A stretch of DNA of 64,000 bases from Acidobacteriota bacterium (GTDB taxonomy: Bacteria; Acidobacteriota; Blastocatellia; Pyrinomonadales; Pyrinomonadaceae). Under the pieces are notes generated by a model. The model ran no database searches and was not told the origin of the DNA. It worked only from the letters and a program-made list of their open reading frames with translations. Location: positions 88,479 through 152,478 of the forward strand of contig JAFAVK010000119.1 in the NCBI GenBank assembly GCA_019242475.1. The letters run 5' to 3'. Position 1 is the stretch's first letter; each line of letters opens with the position of its first letter. Below are positions 52,702 through 60,806 of this stretch, in pieces. The position numbers were made by a program, and so were the translations under genes.

Positions 52702-53763
52702 GTGGGCGGCAGGGCTTCGAAGTTGGCTGACGGTTCGACGGTGAGGTCAATCCTCACCGGCGCGTGGCGTCCCGAACCTCCGTCGGTCGATTGCTCGGCG
52801 GATGAACTCTGCCGCGTCGCCCCGCTGCTCGCCAGTTCCGGCGCGGCCGCCATCGCCTGGCGGAGGCTGCGCGACACCGCCCTCGCCGGCCACCCAGAAG
52901 CCGCCGGGCTGCGCGACACACACCGACGCAACACACTCCAAGCCGCGCGCCTGGAGCATGAACTCCGGCGCGTCTTCACGCTGCTTCGTTCGTCAGGCGT
53001 AGAGCCGATTCTTATTAAAGGCTGGGGCGTCTCCCGCCTGTACCCCGAGAGGGGCCTGCGCCCATACGGAGATATCGACCTGTGCGTAAGCCCCGCGGAT
53101 TACGCCCGCGCGAGGGAGTCACTCAACGCTCTGGACGATAGGAGCTGCTGGGTCGATCTCGATCACGACGAGGTTGACCGGCTCGACGCGAGACGCTGGG
53201 AGGATCTCTACTCCCGCTCCATTCTCGAAAGTCTCGGCGACACGGAGGTCAGAGTGCCCTGCGCGGAAGACCACCTGCGCCTGCTCTGCATCCACCTCCT
53301 CAAAGAGGGCGCGCGCCGTCCCCTCTGGCTCTGCGACATCGCGCTCGCGGTCGAGGGGCGCGCCGACGGCTTTGACTGGCGCCTCTGCCTGGGCGAAGCC
53401 GACCCGCAGGCCAACTGGGTCGCCACGGCGGTCGCGCTCGCCGGGCGACTGCTCGACGCGAAAATCGACGACACCCCCGCCGCGCGAGTGGCCGAACGCC
53501 TGCCGGCGTGGCTCGTGCCCGCCGTGCTGCGGCAGTGGGGCGAGCCCTTCCGCCCCGCCCCGCCCCCTATGCGGTGGCAGTTGCGCCGCCGCCCGTCCGG
53601 CCTCCTGCGTGCCCTGCGCGAACGCTGGCCGAACCCCTTGGAGGCGAGCGTCGCGACCCGCTCCCGGCTCGCCGGCCGTTCACCCCTTCCCCTACAGGTC
53701 AAGACCTATCTCTCGCCAAAGCGAGTGCGAAAGCTTTTGCGCGGGGGCACCCCGGGAAGCTGA
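52702..53763 (+). CDS. Nucleotidyltransferase-family protein (PF14907 type), cassette 2
   Basis: 353 residues from the GTG at 52702, 8 nt after the PqqD-fusion stop. This start makes the N-terminus align with the 354-residue paralogue at 36693. The core reads VEPILIKGWGVSRLYPERGLRPYGDIDLCV and LLCIHLLKEGARRPLWLCDIALAVE. The open frame extends upstream into the PqqD-fusion gene, but that part has no counterpart in copy 1. Role as for the cassette 1 copy: probable transfer of a nucleotide-linked group to the modified peptide. Confidence 0.8.
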   Translation: MGGRASKLADGSTVRSILTGAWRPEPPSVDCSADELCRVAPLLASSGAAAIAWRRLRDTALAGHPEAAGLRDTHRRNTLQAARLEHELRRVFTLLRSSGVEPILIKGWGVSRLYPERGLRPYGDIDLCVSPADYARARESLNALDDRSCWVDLDHDEVDRLDARRWEDLYSRSILESLGDTEVRVPCAEDHLRLLCIHLLKEGARRPLWLCDIALAVEGRADGFDWRLCLGEADPQANWVATAVALAGRLLDAKIDDTPAARVAERLPAWLVPAVLRQWGEPFRPAPPPMRWQLRRRPSGLLRALRERWPNPLEASVATRSRLAGRSPLPLQVKTYLSPKRVRKLLRGGTPGS

Positions 53764-54262
53764 AGGAGGGTAGCTGACCGATTGCCGTAAGGACAGCGGG
53801 ATGTGTGCTGATTGAAAAGCGGAGAGAATTTTACACACTTGGCTGTCAGGTAGATACCTTTTGTAGACTGACAACTTCCCGGTTGTCCACTGCAAAAGAC
53901 GGCGCAAGTCATATAGAGAGATTTAGGCGACGGCTGTCGGCCCTTGAAGGCCTTCCCGGGCATGAAATATATCTACCGCCCTCATTAGCAGAAATAATTT
54001 GACATCCGTAGGGCTTTTGTTAAAATCCCAGCCGCTTCGCTACCGTTGAATTGACCTTCGTTTATCCACAGAGCTGGTCAGGGTAGAGTATCCCGCCGGT
54101 TCACGACCACAGTCTTCTACGCAGTTCGCGCACGCGCCCCTGACAACTAAATCCGAATAACGCCCACGCCTCGCTCTTACGTCCACCTGAGAGTAGTTAT
54201 TTGCCACACCTAAAGAAGTGTGGGTGCCCGCGGCAGTAATCAACGGACTCTTATAAGAATTT
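53764..54262. other. AT-richer intergenic region before the polysaccharide locus
   Basis: 499 bases with no gene that I can support. It contains a small inverted repeat (GACAAC/GTTGTC, 53870-53887), a good promoter (53999-54026) and a hairpin CCACAC/GTGTGG at 54204-54223. The short frames here lack ribosome sites and fit no family. Confidence 0.5.
53999..54026 (+). promoter_or_regulatory. Sigma70 promoter upstream of the polysaccharide-locus regulator
   Basis: TTGACA (53999-54004), 16-nt spacer, TAAAAT (54021-54026), preceded by AT-rich AGAAATAAT. The transcript would have a leader of about 230 nt before the LuxR-type gene. Confidence 0.6.
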
Positions 54263-54916
54263 ATGGACACCACCCCCCAAGGCGCAATGGCGCTCCTCGC
54301 CCTCAGCCACTCCCCCGTTGAGCAGGCGCTCTACGAGGCGCTGTGCGCCGCGACCTGCGGCCAGAACCAGTCCTGCGTGGGGAGCTTGAGCCTGCGGCGG
54401 CTGCTGGAGTTGACCGGGCTGGGAAGCTACACCACCCTGCGCCGCGCGCGCGCCGGGCTCGTGTCGAAGTTAAGCATTGATTGCAAGCGCGTCGCCTCGG
54501 ACGACGGCGGCCCCGAAGAGGGGCCGGGGAGCAGCTACCTCGTCTACGGCCCCGAGGAGATCTTCGAGCGTCGCCGCGCGGCCGGCATCGACCCCTACCC
54601 GAAGGAGTACCAGAGCCACGCCCGCGGCGAGGGCTTCGTCCCCGCCCTGGAGCGCGTCGTGAACGGCTACGACCTCAGCCGCCGCGAGGCGCAGGTCGCG
54701 CTCTGCTGCGCCGAGGGGCTCACCAACGCCGAGATCGGCGACCGCCTCTGCATCACCGAGCAGACCGTCAAGTTCCACATGCGCCACCTCTTCATCAAGT
54801 TCGGCGTCCGCCGTCGCGGGGAGTTGATCTCGCGGCTCCTCCGTCACGAGGATGGAGTCGCCGTCGGTAACGGCTCGGGTCGTCGGGCCGGCCCATTCAG
54901 CGCGCCCAAACTCTAA
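54263..54916 (+). CDS. LuxR-type (GerE HTH) transcriptional regulator
   Basis: 217 residues. Residues 15-85 may form a winged helix (SPVEQALYEALCAA, LSLRRLLELTGLGSYTTLRRARAGLVSKL). Residues 135-200 are a LuxR/GerE helix-turn-helix (LSRREAQVALCCAEGLTNAEIGDRLCITEQTVKFHMRHLFIKFGVRRRGELI). No receiver domain is present. It is placed right at the head of a polysaccharide locus, so it probably controls it. The start is not supported by a ribosome site: ATG follows TATAAGAATTT. An in-frame ATG at 54287 is an alternative. Confidence 0.83.
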   Translation: MDTTPQGAMALLALSHSPVEQALYEALCAATCGQNQSCVGSLSLRRLLELTGLGSYTTLRRARAGLVSKLSIDCKRVASDDGGPEEGPGSSYLVYGPEEIFERRRAAGIDPYPKEYQSHARGEGFVPALERVVNGYDLSRREAQVALCCAEGLTNAEIGDRLCITEQTVKFHMRHLFIKFGVRRRGELISRLLRHEDGVAVGNGSGRRAGPFSAPKL

Positions 54917-55064
54917 ACAGGGCCGGCGCGCTTAACAATCCGGGTGCCTCGCCATGAGGCTTCCCCCTCGGGGGGTACGACGTGACGAGTCAGTAGCCAA
55001 GGGGGCGAAAAACTTAAGGGCACGTGGCGGCAGTGGTGTATCGAGAGGGGCAGCAGGAAAGATT

Positions 55065-55346
55065 ATGAGCAGCGCGAAGAGGAAGGCGGAGAAGGGGAAG
55101 GCGAAGCGGACGGCGCAGGTCGTCTGCCGCGGCGGCAAGTCCTTCTGGACCACGCAGGCGCAGTTCTGGCAGTGGGTCAGGGACGGCGTCGTCGTTAAGA
55201 CCGGGGACAGGCCCTTGGCGGGCTTCTTCGTGCGCGAGGCCGAGGAGCTGAACGTCATCCTCGGGAACACCGTCCTCAACCTCTCGCGCCCCAACCACCT
55301 GCGCGAGGCCATGCTCTCGCGCCGGATCGGTCTGGCGGCCAAGTAA
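55065..55346 (+). CDS. Small conserved-looking protein of unknown function
   Basis: 93 residues from the ATG at 55065 (SD AGGAAAG). The first 16 are Lys/Arg-rich. The rest is a mixed fold with Trp residues (FWTTQAQFWQWVRDGVVVKTG) and an acidic/hydrophobic centre (GFFVREAEELNVILGNTVLNLSRPNHL). No family is recognised. It lies between the regulator and the export protein gene and may belong to the locus. Confidence 0.55.
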   Translation: MSSAKRKAEKGKAKRTAQVVCRGGKSFWTTQAQFWQWVRDGVVVKTGDRPLAGFFVREAEELNVILGNTVLNLSRPNHLREAMLSRRIGLAAK

Positions 55347-55389
55347 GCCTTCGGGCGGCGTACGCCGCGGTATAGGAAGTATCAGACTT

Positions 55390-56457
55390 ATGAAATCCAG
55401 CCTCTTAGTCAAGGCACGCCGTTGCGGCCTCGCTGCCGCGCTCTCCGTCGCGGGCGCCGTTTCTGTTGCGGCGCAGGAGCAGCGGGTCGCCAGCAACGCG
55501 GCCTCCACTTCCGCCGCGGGCGTTGCGTCCGACGGGCAGCGCGCCGCGGCCGGCGACCAGTACCGCATCGGCCCGCGCGACGTGCTCACCATCCGCGTCA
55601 CCGCCCCAGACATCGTCCCGCAGTTCTCGGCCGAGGCGATGGAGGTCAACGAGTGCGGCATGATCCCGCTTCTCTCCGTCCAGAACGAGGAGCAGAATGA
55701 GATCAAGGCGGCCGGAATGACGACCAACGAGCTGCAGGAGCAGCTGCGCAAGTTCTACACCAAGTACAAGCGCAACCCGCAGGTCGTCGTCAAAGTCCGC
55801 GAGTACAATTCGCAGCCCGTCGCCATCAACGGCGCGGTGGCAAGGCCCGGCCAGTTCCAACTCCGCCGCCCCGTCCGCCTTCTCGAACTTCTGCAGTTCT
55901 ACTCCGGCGGCGCGACCGAGAAGTCCGGCGGGCGCATACAGATCGCGCGCATGCCGGCGCTCGGGATGTGCGAGACCAAGCCCGCGAACGGGGCCACCCC
56001 AATAGACGAGGCCACGGCCCCGTCCTTCCTCAGCTTCAAGCTGGAGGACACGCTGAAGGGCGACGAGCGGGCGAACCCCTTCCTCCAGCCGGGCGACGTC
56101 ATCACGCTGCCCGAGGCGAAGGAGGCCTATGTTGTCGGCAACGTCCTGCGCCCCGGCCCCGTGCTTCTGCGGGACGAGCACCTGACCGTCACGCGCGCCA
56201 TCGCGATGGTCGGGGGTCGAATGCCCGACACCCGCAAGGAGAAGGTGCGCATCATCCGCCCGAACCCGAACGGCGGGGAGAGCCAAGAGATCCCCGTTGA
56301 CATCGCCGCCATCGAGAACCATAAGGCCGAAGACATCGTGGTCCAGGCCAACGACATCATCGAAGTCCCCGTCGCGGGCGGCAAGAGGCTTCTGAGGAAC
56401 TTGATGAACACGGTCGTTCCGGCGGCCGGGAACCTGCCGGTTCAGGTCATCCGGTAA
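55390..56457 (+). CDS. Polysaccharide export protein (Wza-like, SLBB domains)
   Basis: 355 residues. A signal peptide (1-28, VSVAAQ) without a lipobox Cys is followed by the export domain (YRIGPRDVLTIRV, then GMIPLLSVQ, LQEQLRKFYTKYKRNPQVVVKV). Two SLBB domains follow (VAINGAVARPGQFQL and AYVVGNVLRPGPVLL). These proteins form the outer-membrane or periplasmic channel for capsule or exopolysaccharide, working with the Wzz/BY-kinase partner encoded 74 nt downstream. The lack of a lipidated Cys differs from E. coli Wza. Confidence 0.9.
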   Translation: MKSSLLVKARRCGLAAALSVAGAVSVAAQEQRVASNAASTSAAGVASDGQRAAAGDQYRIGPRDVLTIRVTAPDIVPQFSAEAMEVNECGMIPLLSVQNEEQNEIKAAGMTTNELQEQLRKFYTKYKRNPQVVVKVREYNSQPVAINGAVARPGQFQLRRPVRLLELLQFYSGGATEKSGGRIQIARMPALGMCETKPANGATPIDEATAPSFLSFKLEDTLKGDERANPFLQPGDVITLPEAKEAYVVGNVLRPGPVLLRDEHLTVTRAIAMVGGRMPDTRKEKVRIIRPNPNGGESQEIPVDIAAIENHKAEDIVVQANDIIEVPVAGGKRLLRNLMNTVVPAAGNLPVQVIR

Positions 56458-56531
56458 AAGTGTAAGCAGTAACTTCCTGCGATAAGTAAAAATAAAGTCC
56501 CTGTTTCCCTCGAAGGAAGCGAGTAAGTCTC

Positions 56532-58985
56532 ATGAAGGAAATCAACGACGGCCAACCTTTCGCGCTCCCCGAGCCGAAAGACCTCGACCGGCCCCGAGCC
56601 GCAGCGCCGCTCACACCCTACGCCGGCTACGCCAGCTATAGCGACGCGGAAGGTGGGGACGAGAACCACTTCCGCGAGTACCTGCGCGCCGTGCGCAAGC
56701 ACATGTGGCTGATCGTCGGCCTCACCCTTCTCGTCACGGCCGCCGCGGCCGTCTACGTCGCCCAGAAGCCCGACATCTACACGGCGCAGGCGCGCGTGCA
56801 GGTGGACCTCGAAAGCAACCCGGGGGCGGGGACGACCAAGAGCGGGACCGTGGTTATCAACAGCCCGACGACCGACCCCGCCTACTTCAACACGCAACTC
56901 CAGAACCTGACGAGCCCGGGGCTGCTGCGCCGCGTGGTGAAGACGCTCGACCTCGAACACAACCAGACATTCCTGCGCCCCTCCGCCGGACAGAACCGCA
57001 CCGTCTGGCAGAACCTCCTGCGGATGGCAGGCCTCCAGAAGAGGACACCCGAGCAGAAAGAGGGTGCCGACGCCAACCAGCTACCGCTCACCGGCACGGT
57101 CGCGCCGGCCACCGCCCGCGAAGACCTGGCCGAGGCCAAAAGGCTGGACCCGTTCGTCCGCATACTTCAGGCGGACCTGAAGGTCGAGCCGGTCAAGGAG
57201 ACGCGCACCAGTTCCTACAGCAAGGACACGCGCCTGATTGATATTAAGTACACGCACGGCGACCCGCAGGTAGCGGCCAAGATCGTCAACGCCATCGCCG
57301 ACACCTTCGTCCTCTCAAATCTTGAGAAGAAGACTGAGACGAACGCCACCGCGGGCGACTTCCTGCAGAAGCGCGTGGCCGAGCTTCAGTCCTCGATCCG
57401 CAGCGACGAGGAGCGGTTAGTCAACTACGCCAAGACGCACCAGATACTCTCGCTCGACGGAAGCCAGAACACGGTGGTCGAGCGCCTGGCCGGTCTCAAC
57501 CAGCAGCTCCTCCAGGCGGAGAACGAGCGCAAGGACGCGGAGGCCGCCTACCGCGCGGCCCAGTCGCCGGGCGCCGCCAGCGCCCTCGCGGAGAAGGATA
57601 GCAAGGCTAAAGAGGATGTGGAGTCGAAGCTCGCGGCGCTTAGGGAAAGACGCTCGCAGCTCCTTGTAAACAACACCGAGGAGTGGCCCGAGGTCAAGGA
57701 GATCAACCAGCAGATCGCCACGCTCGAAAAACAGTTGGGCGAGACGAAGTCGCGCGCGACCGCGGTCGTGACCACCAACCTTGAGACGCGCTACCGCCAG
57801 GCTCTGGATCGCGAGCGCGCCATCCGCGCCGACTTCCAGCGTCAGCAGGGGGAGACGCTGACGCAGAACGAAGCGGCCATCAACTACCGCATCATTCAGC
57901 AGGAGATCGAGACTAACAAGCAACTCCTCGACGGCTTACTACAGCGCTCCAAAGAGAACGACGTGGTGCTGGCGGGCACGCCCAACAACATCTACGTCGC
58001 AGACTACGCCATCGCGCCCGACTCTCCCGTCGGCCCGCAGCGCCTGCGCGGCGTCATCATGGCGGTCTTCCTCTCTCTAGCAGGCGGCATCGGACTCGCG
58101 ATCTTTCTCGAATACATGAACGACTCTGTCCGCTCCACCGAGGATGTGGACCGCTGGCTGCGCCTGCCCTCAATGGGTGTCATCCCGGCTGTCGGCGGAT
58201 TAACGAGGCGGCGCTTCTTCCCCTCGAGGGCGCTCGCCCGGCGCAACGGGCACGGTCACGGCCAAGAGTCCCCTGAGTTGCTAGTGAATGTCGAGAATCG
58301 CTCCGCGCTCGCCGAGGCCTACAGGCACCTCAGGACTTCGGTGCTGCTCTCGACGCCGGGTCACGCACCCAAGTCGCTCCTCGTCACGTCGAGCGTCCCC
58401 TCGGAGGGTAAGACGACGACGGCCGTCAACACTGCCCTCAGCTTGGCGCAGACGGGCGCCAACGTCCTAGTTGTGGATGCCGACATGCGTCGCCCGCGCC
58501 TTCACACTATCTTCGAGATTAGCAACGGCCGAGGGCTTAGCACTATCCTCTCTAACGATCTGAGCGAGGCAGAAGTGTTCTCGATGATCCACCGGCATGA
58601 GGGGACGAGCCTCAACATCCTGACCTCGGGGGCCATCCCGCCGAACCCGGCTGAACTGATCGGTTCCGAGCAGATGCGCCGCCTTCTCAGGACTCTCGAA
58701 GACACCTTCTCTCATGTTGTTATCGACACGCCCCCCGTTGGCTCGTTCACTGACGGCGTCCTTGCCTCCACCCTCGTCGATGGCGTGCTTCTTGTTGTCC
58801 ACAGCGGTAAGACCTCACGAGGCGTCGCACGCCGCACCAAGCAACTCCTCCAAGATGTCGGCGCGAAGGTCTTCGGCGTCATCCTCAACAATGTCAACCT
58901 GCGCGAGCACGACTACTATTACTACCGCGGTTACTACTCGGAGACGTATTACAACGCTGATGCCGATGCTGACCAGATGGCGTAA
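56532..58985 (+). CDS. Polysaccharide co-polymerase with BY-kinase (Wzc-type)
   Basis: 817 residues. An N-terminal Wzz domain has its first helix at about 58-80 and a second near 505-530. Between them lies a coiled-coil region (about 285-460). The cytosolic BY-kinase has Walker A SVPSEGKTTTAVNTA, Walker A' VLVVDADMRRPRLH and Walker B HVVIDTPPVG. The C-terminus is a Tyr cluster (DYYYYRGYYSETYYN) for autophosphorylation. It controls polymer chain length and export at the inner membrane, in step with the Wza-like protein. Confidence 0.92.
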   Translation: MKEINDGQPFALPEPKDLDRPRAAAPLTPYAGYASYSDAEGGDENHFREYLRAVRKHMWLIVGLTLLVTAAAAVYVAQKPDIYTAQARVQVDLESNPGAGTTKSGTVVINSPTTDPAYFNTQLQNLTSPGLLRRVVKTLDLEHNQTFLRPSAGQNRTVWQNLLRMAGLQKRTPEQKEGADANQLPLTGTVAPATAREDLAEAKRLDPFVRILQADLKVEPVKETRTSSYSKDTRLIDIKYTHGDPQVAAKIVNAIADTFVLSNLEKKTETNATAGDFLQKRVAELQSSIRSDEERLVNYAKTHQILSLDGSQNTVVERLAGLNQQLLQAENERKDAEAAYRAAQSPGAASALAEKDSKAKEDVESKLAALRERRSQLLVNNTEEWPEVKEINQQIATLEKQLGETKSRATAVVTTNLETRYRQALDRERAIRADFQRQQGETLTQNEAAINYRIIQQEIETNKQLLDGLLQRSKENDVVLAGTPNNIYVADYAIAPDSPVGPQRLRGVIMAVFLSLAGGIGLAIFLEYMNDSVRSTEDVDRWLRLPSMGVIPAVGGLTRRRFFPSRALARRNGHGHGQESPELLVNVENRSALAEAYRHLRTSVLLSTPGHAPKSLLVTSSVPSEGKTTTAVNTALSLAQTGANVLVVDADMRRPRLHTIFEISNGRGLSTILSNDLSEAEVFSMIHRHEGTSLNILTSGAIPPNPAELIGSEQMRRLLRTLEDTFSHVVIDTPPVGSFTDGVLASTLVDGVLLVVHSGKTSRGVARRTKQLLQDVGAKVFGVILNNVNLREHDYYYYRGYYSETYYNADADADQMA

Positions 58986-59051
58986 AAGTGTTAAGGTCTG
59001 CGCCGCCTAACATTGGAAACGCTGTGCCCGACAGTCAAAGCGCCAACGGTT

Positions 59052-59861
59052 ATGATTGACTTACGCTGCCACCTGTTAGACGGAACGCCCTGCGGCCCCG
59101 CGTCCTTCGCCACTTCTTTACAGATATGTAAGGAGGCCCTAAACAACGGCGTGCGCACTATCGTGGCGACCCCATTGTGGGCAGCCAATAATGGCGAGCC
59201 CCCACTACCTTTCGATGAGTGTGAACGGAAAATTAATAGACTTCTTAATGAGACAGGTGGCCTCCTCTCTATTAAGCCAGGTTTCGTTCTTCAATTCGGA
59301 TTGAACTTACATAGCTTAGTCGAAAGATACAGCAATAAACTCGCTGTCGGGGGCCAGCGACACTTGCTAGTTTCCCTCCCCGCGCTAGAGGTACCTACCG
59401 CAGTTGAAGACGTGTGGGAGACTCTTTCACAACGTGGGTTTCGCATTATTGTCACGCACCCAGAATGTAATCCTGCGTTGCGACGTCAACAGGACCGCCT
59501 CTCACGGTGGGTCTCGGCGGGGGTGGTGCTGCAGGTTGATGCAGCGAGCGTAATGGGCGTGTATGGAAGGGAAGTGCAGCGCTTTACGCTTAATTGCCTA
59601 AGAAGGTATGAGGGTCGCACCGTCGTTACCTTTAATACACAAATCAAGAGGATGCAGTATGATTCGATGGCCGTAACGAGGAGATATCTCGTCGGCCAGT
59701 TAGGTGAAGCGACTGTGGCGAAACTCTTTAAGGATCTCCCACAGGGTGTTTTAAATAACACCTTGAAGGAACATAGCCAACTCCAAGGTCCTATGCCACG
59801 CCGGATATTTTCAATGTTTCGCTTGTCGTCCAGTTCTCCTAAGGATCTAACAGACCAATAA
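59052..59861 (+). CDS. CpsB/CapC-like PHP protein with lost metal ligands (probable pseudo-phosphatase)
   Basis: 269 residues from the ATG at 59052, which gives the usual M-I-D start. A TTG at 59013 is an alternative. The overall order of motifs follows CpsB phosphatases. However, the HxH is R5-C-H7, the SxSH motif is ATPLW, the metal Glu after strand 3 (G-A-E-I-Y in CpsB) is GLNLH, and the final S-D-x-H is FNTQ. THPECN is kept. Most metal ligands are missing, so it is unlikely to dephosphorylate the BY-kinase. It could still bind it. Codon use shifts toward AT from here on. Confidence 0.65.
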   Translation: MIDLRCHLLDGTPCGPASFATSLQICKEALNNGVRTIVATPLWAANNGEPPLPFDECERKINRLLNETGGLLSIKPGFVLQFGLNLHSLVERYSNKLAVGGQRHLLVSLPALEVPTAVEDVWETLSQRGFRIIVTHPECNPALRRQQDRLSRWVSAGVVLQVDAASVMGVYGREVQRFTLNCLRRYEGRTVVTFNTQIKRMQYDSMAVTRRYLVGQLGEATVAKLFKDLPQGVLNNTLKEHSQLQGPMPRRIFSMFRLSSSSPKDLTDQ

Positions 59862-59959
59862 GTGATTACTTAAAGTAAGTAATTCGGGTGCGCGGAATAC
59901 CAAGCAATCTTATCTCCGGGTCCCCACTATCACTACGATCTTACTTAAGAGCAAATGTT

Positions 59960-60784
59960 ATGAGCCAAGAGGAGATCCTCATTAAACCCGACGGGAATAT
60001 TAAAAATTATTGGAGGGATTTGTGGAGCTACCGGGAACTGTTTTATTTCTTAGCGTGGAGAGACATCGCTGTACGGTATAAGCAGACAGTAATTGGCTTT
60101 GGGTGGAGCGTCATCCGTCCGGTGCTTACGATGGTCATCTTCACCGTAGTTTTTGGGAGACTCGCCAAGCTTCCTTCCGAGGGGGTGCCTTATCCAGTTT
60201 TAGTGTTTTCAGCCATGCTGCCGTGGCAGTTTTTTGCTAACGCGCTTACTGAAAGTAGTAACAGCCTTATTAGTAACGCGCAGATGCTGTCCAAAGTCTA
60301 TTTCCCGCGTTTGGCAATACCTGCAAGTGCGGTCATGGTTAGCTTCGTTGACTTTCTAATCTCTCTTATAGTTCTGTTTATTTTAATGGTGTGGTACCAA
60401 GTGGCACCAAGTTGGCGAATCGTAACTTTGCCAATCTTGACATTACTCGCCTTCGGCGCTGCTATGGGGGCGGGGCTGTGGTTCGCCTCTCTCAATGTAA
60501 AATATAGAGACTTCCGCTATATAGTGCCCTTCATTGTGCAGCTCGGCATTTATATATCGCCGGTAGGATTTAGTAGCAGTATAGTGCCGCCTAAATGGAG
60601 GCTGCTATATTCTTTGAACCCTATGGCCGGTGTTATAGATGGGTTTCGCTGGGCAATCACAGGCAACGACGCCGAAGCTTATTGGCCTGCGGTAGCCCTC
60701 TCCGTCATCATCATCACCTTATTGTTATTTGGCGGCATATGGCAGTTTCGCAAGACAGAGCGAAGTTTCGCCGATGTCATATAA
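59960..60784 (+). CDS. Polysaccharide ABC transporter permease (Wzm-like)
   Basis: 274 residues from the ATG at 59960. Earlier in-frame starts add an N-terminus unlike the family. An amphipathic N-terminus (YWRDLWSYRELFYFLAWRDIAVRYKQT) precedes six membrane helices. It belongs to the ABC-2 polysaccharide family: VIRPVLTMVIFTVVFGRLAKLPSEGVPYPVLVFSAMLPWQFF is typical. It exports a lipid-linked glycan with the Wzt ATPase encoded 22 nt downstream. Base composition is clearly AT-richer than the left part of the window. Confidence 0.88.
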   Translation: MSQEEILIKPDGNIKNYWRDLWSYRELFYFLAWRDIAVRYKQTVIGFGWSVIRPVLTMVIFTVVFGRLAKLPSEGVPYPVLVFSAMLPWQFFANALTESSNSLISNAQMLSKVYFPRLAIPASAVMVSFVDFLISLIVLFILMVWYQVAPSWRIVTLPILTLLAFGAAMGAGLWFASLNVKYRDFRYIVPFIVQLGIYISPVGFSSSIVPPKWRLLYSLNPMAGVIDGFRWAITGNDAEAYWPAVALSVIIITLLLFGGIWQFRKTERSFADVI

Positions 60785-60806
60785 TTTAAAGCTTAGGGCC
60801 TATTAA

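Noticed and set aside
35390..53763. A lasso peptide or PQQ biosynthesis cluster
   Set aside because: Kinase, PqqD-like and nucleotidyltransferase genes are present, but there is no asparagine-synthetase-like cyclase, no transglutaminase-type protease, no radical-SAM PqqE and no small separate precursor gene.
53805..54002. A 65-residue plus-strand frame in the intergenic region
   Set aside because: No ribosome site, no family resemblance, and it runs into the promoter at 53999.
54917..55064. A riboswitch (for example a c-di-GMP type) between the regulator and the small 93-residue gene
   Set aside because: Two hairpins can be drawn (GCCTC/GAGGC at 54946-54960 and a C/G stem near 54963-54975), but no conserved riboswitch core was found.
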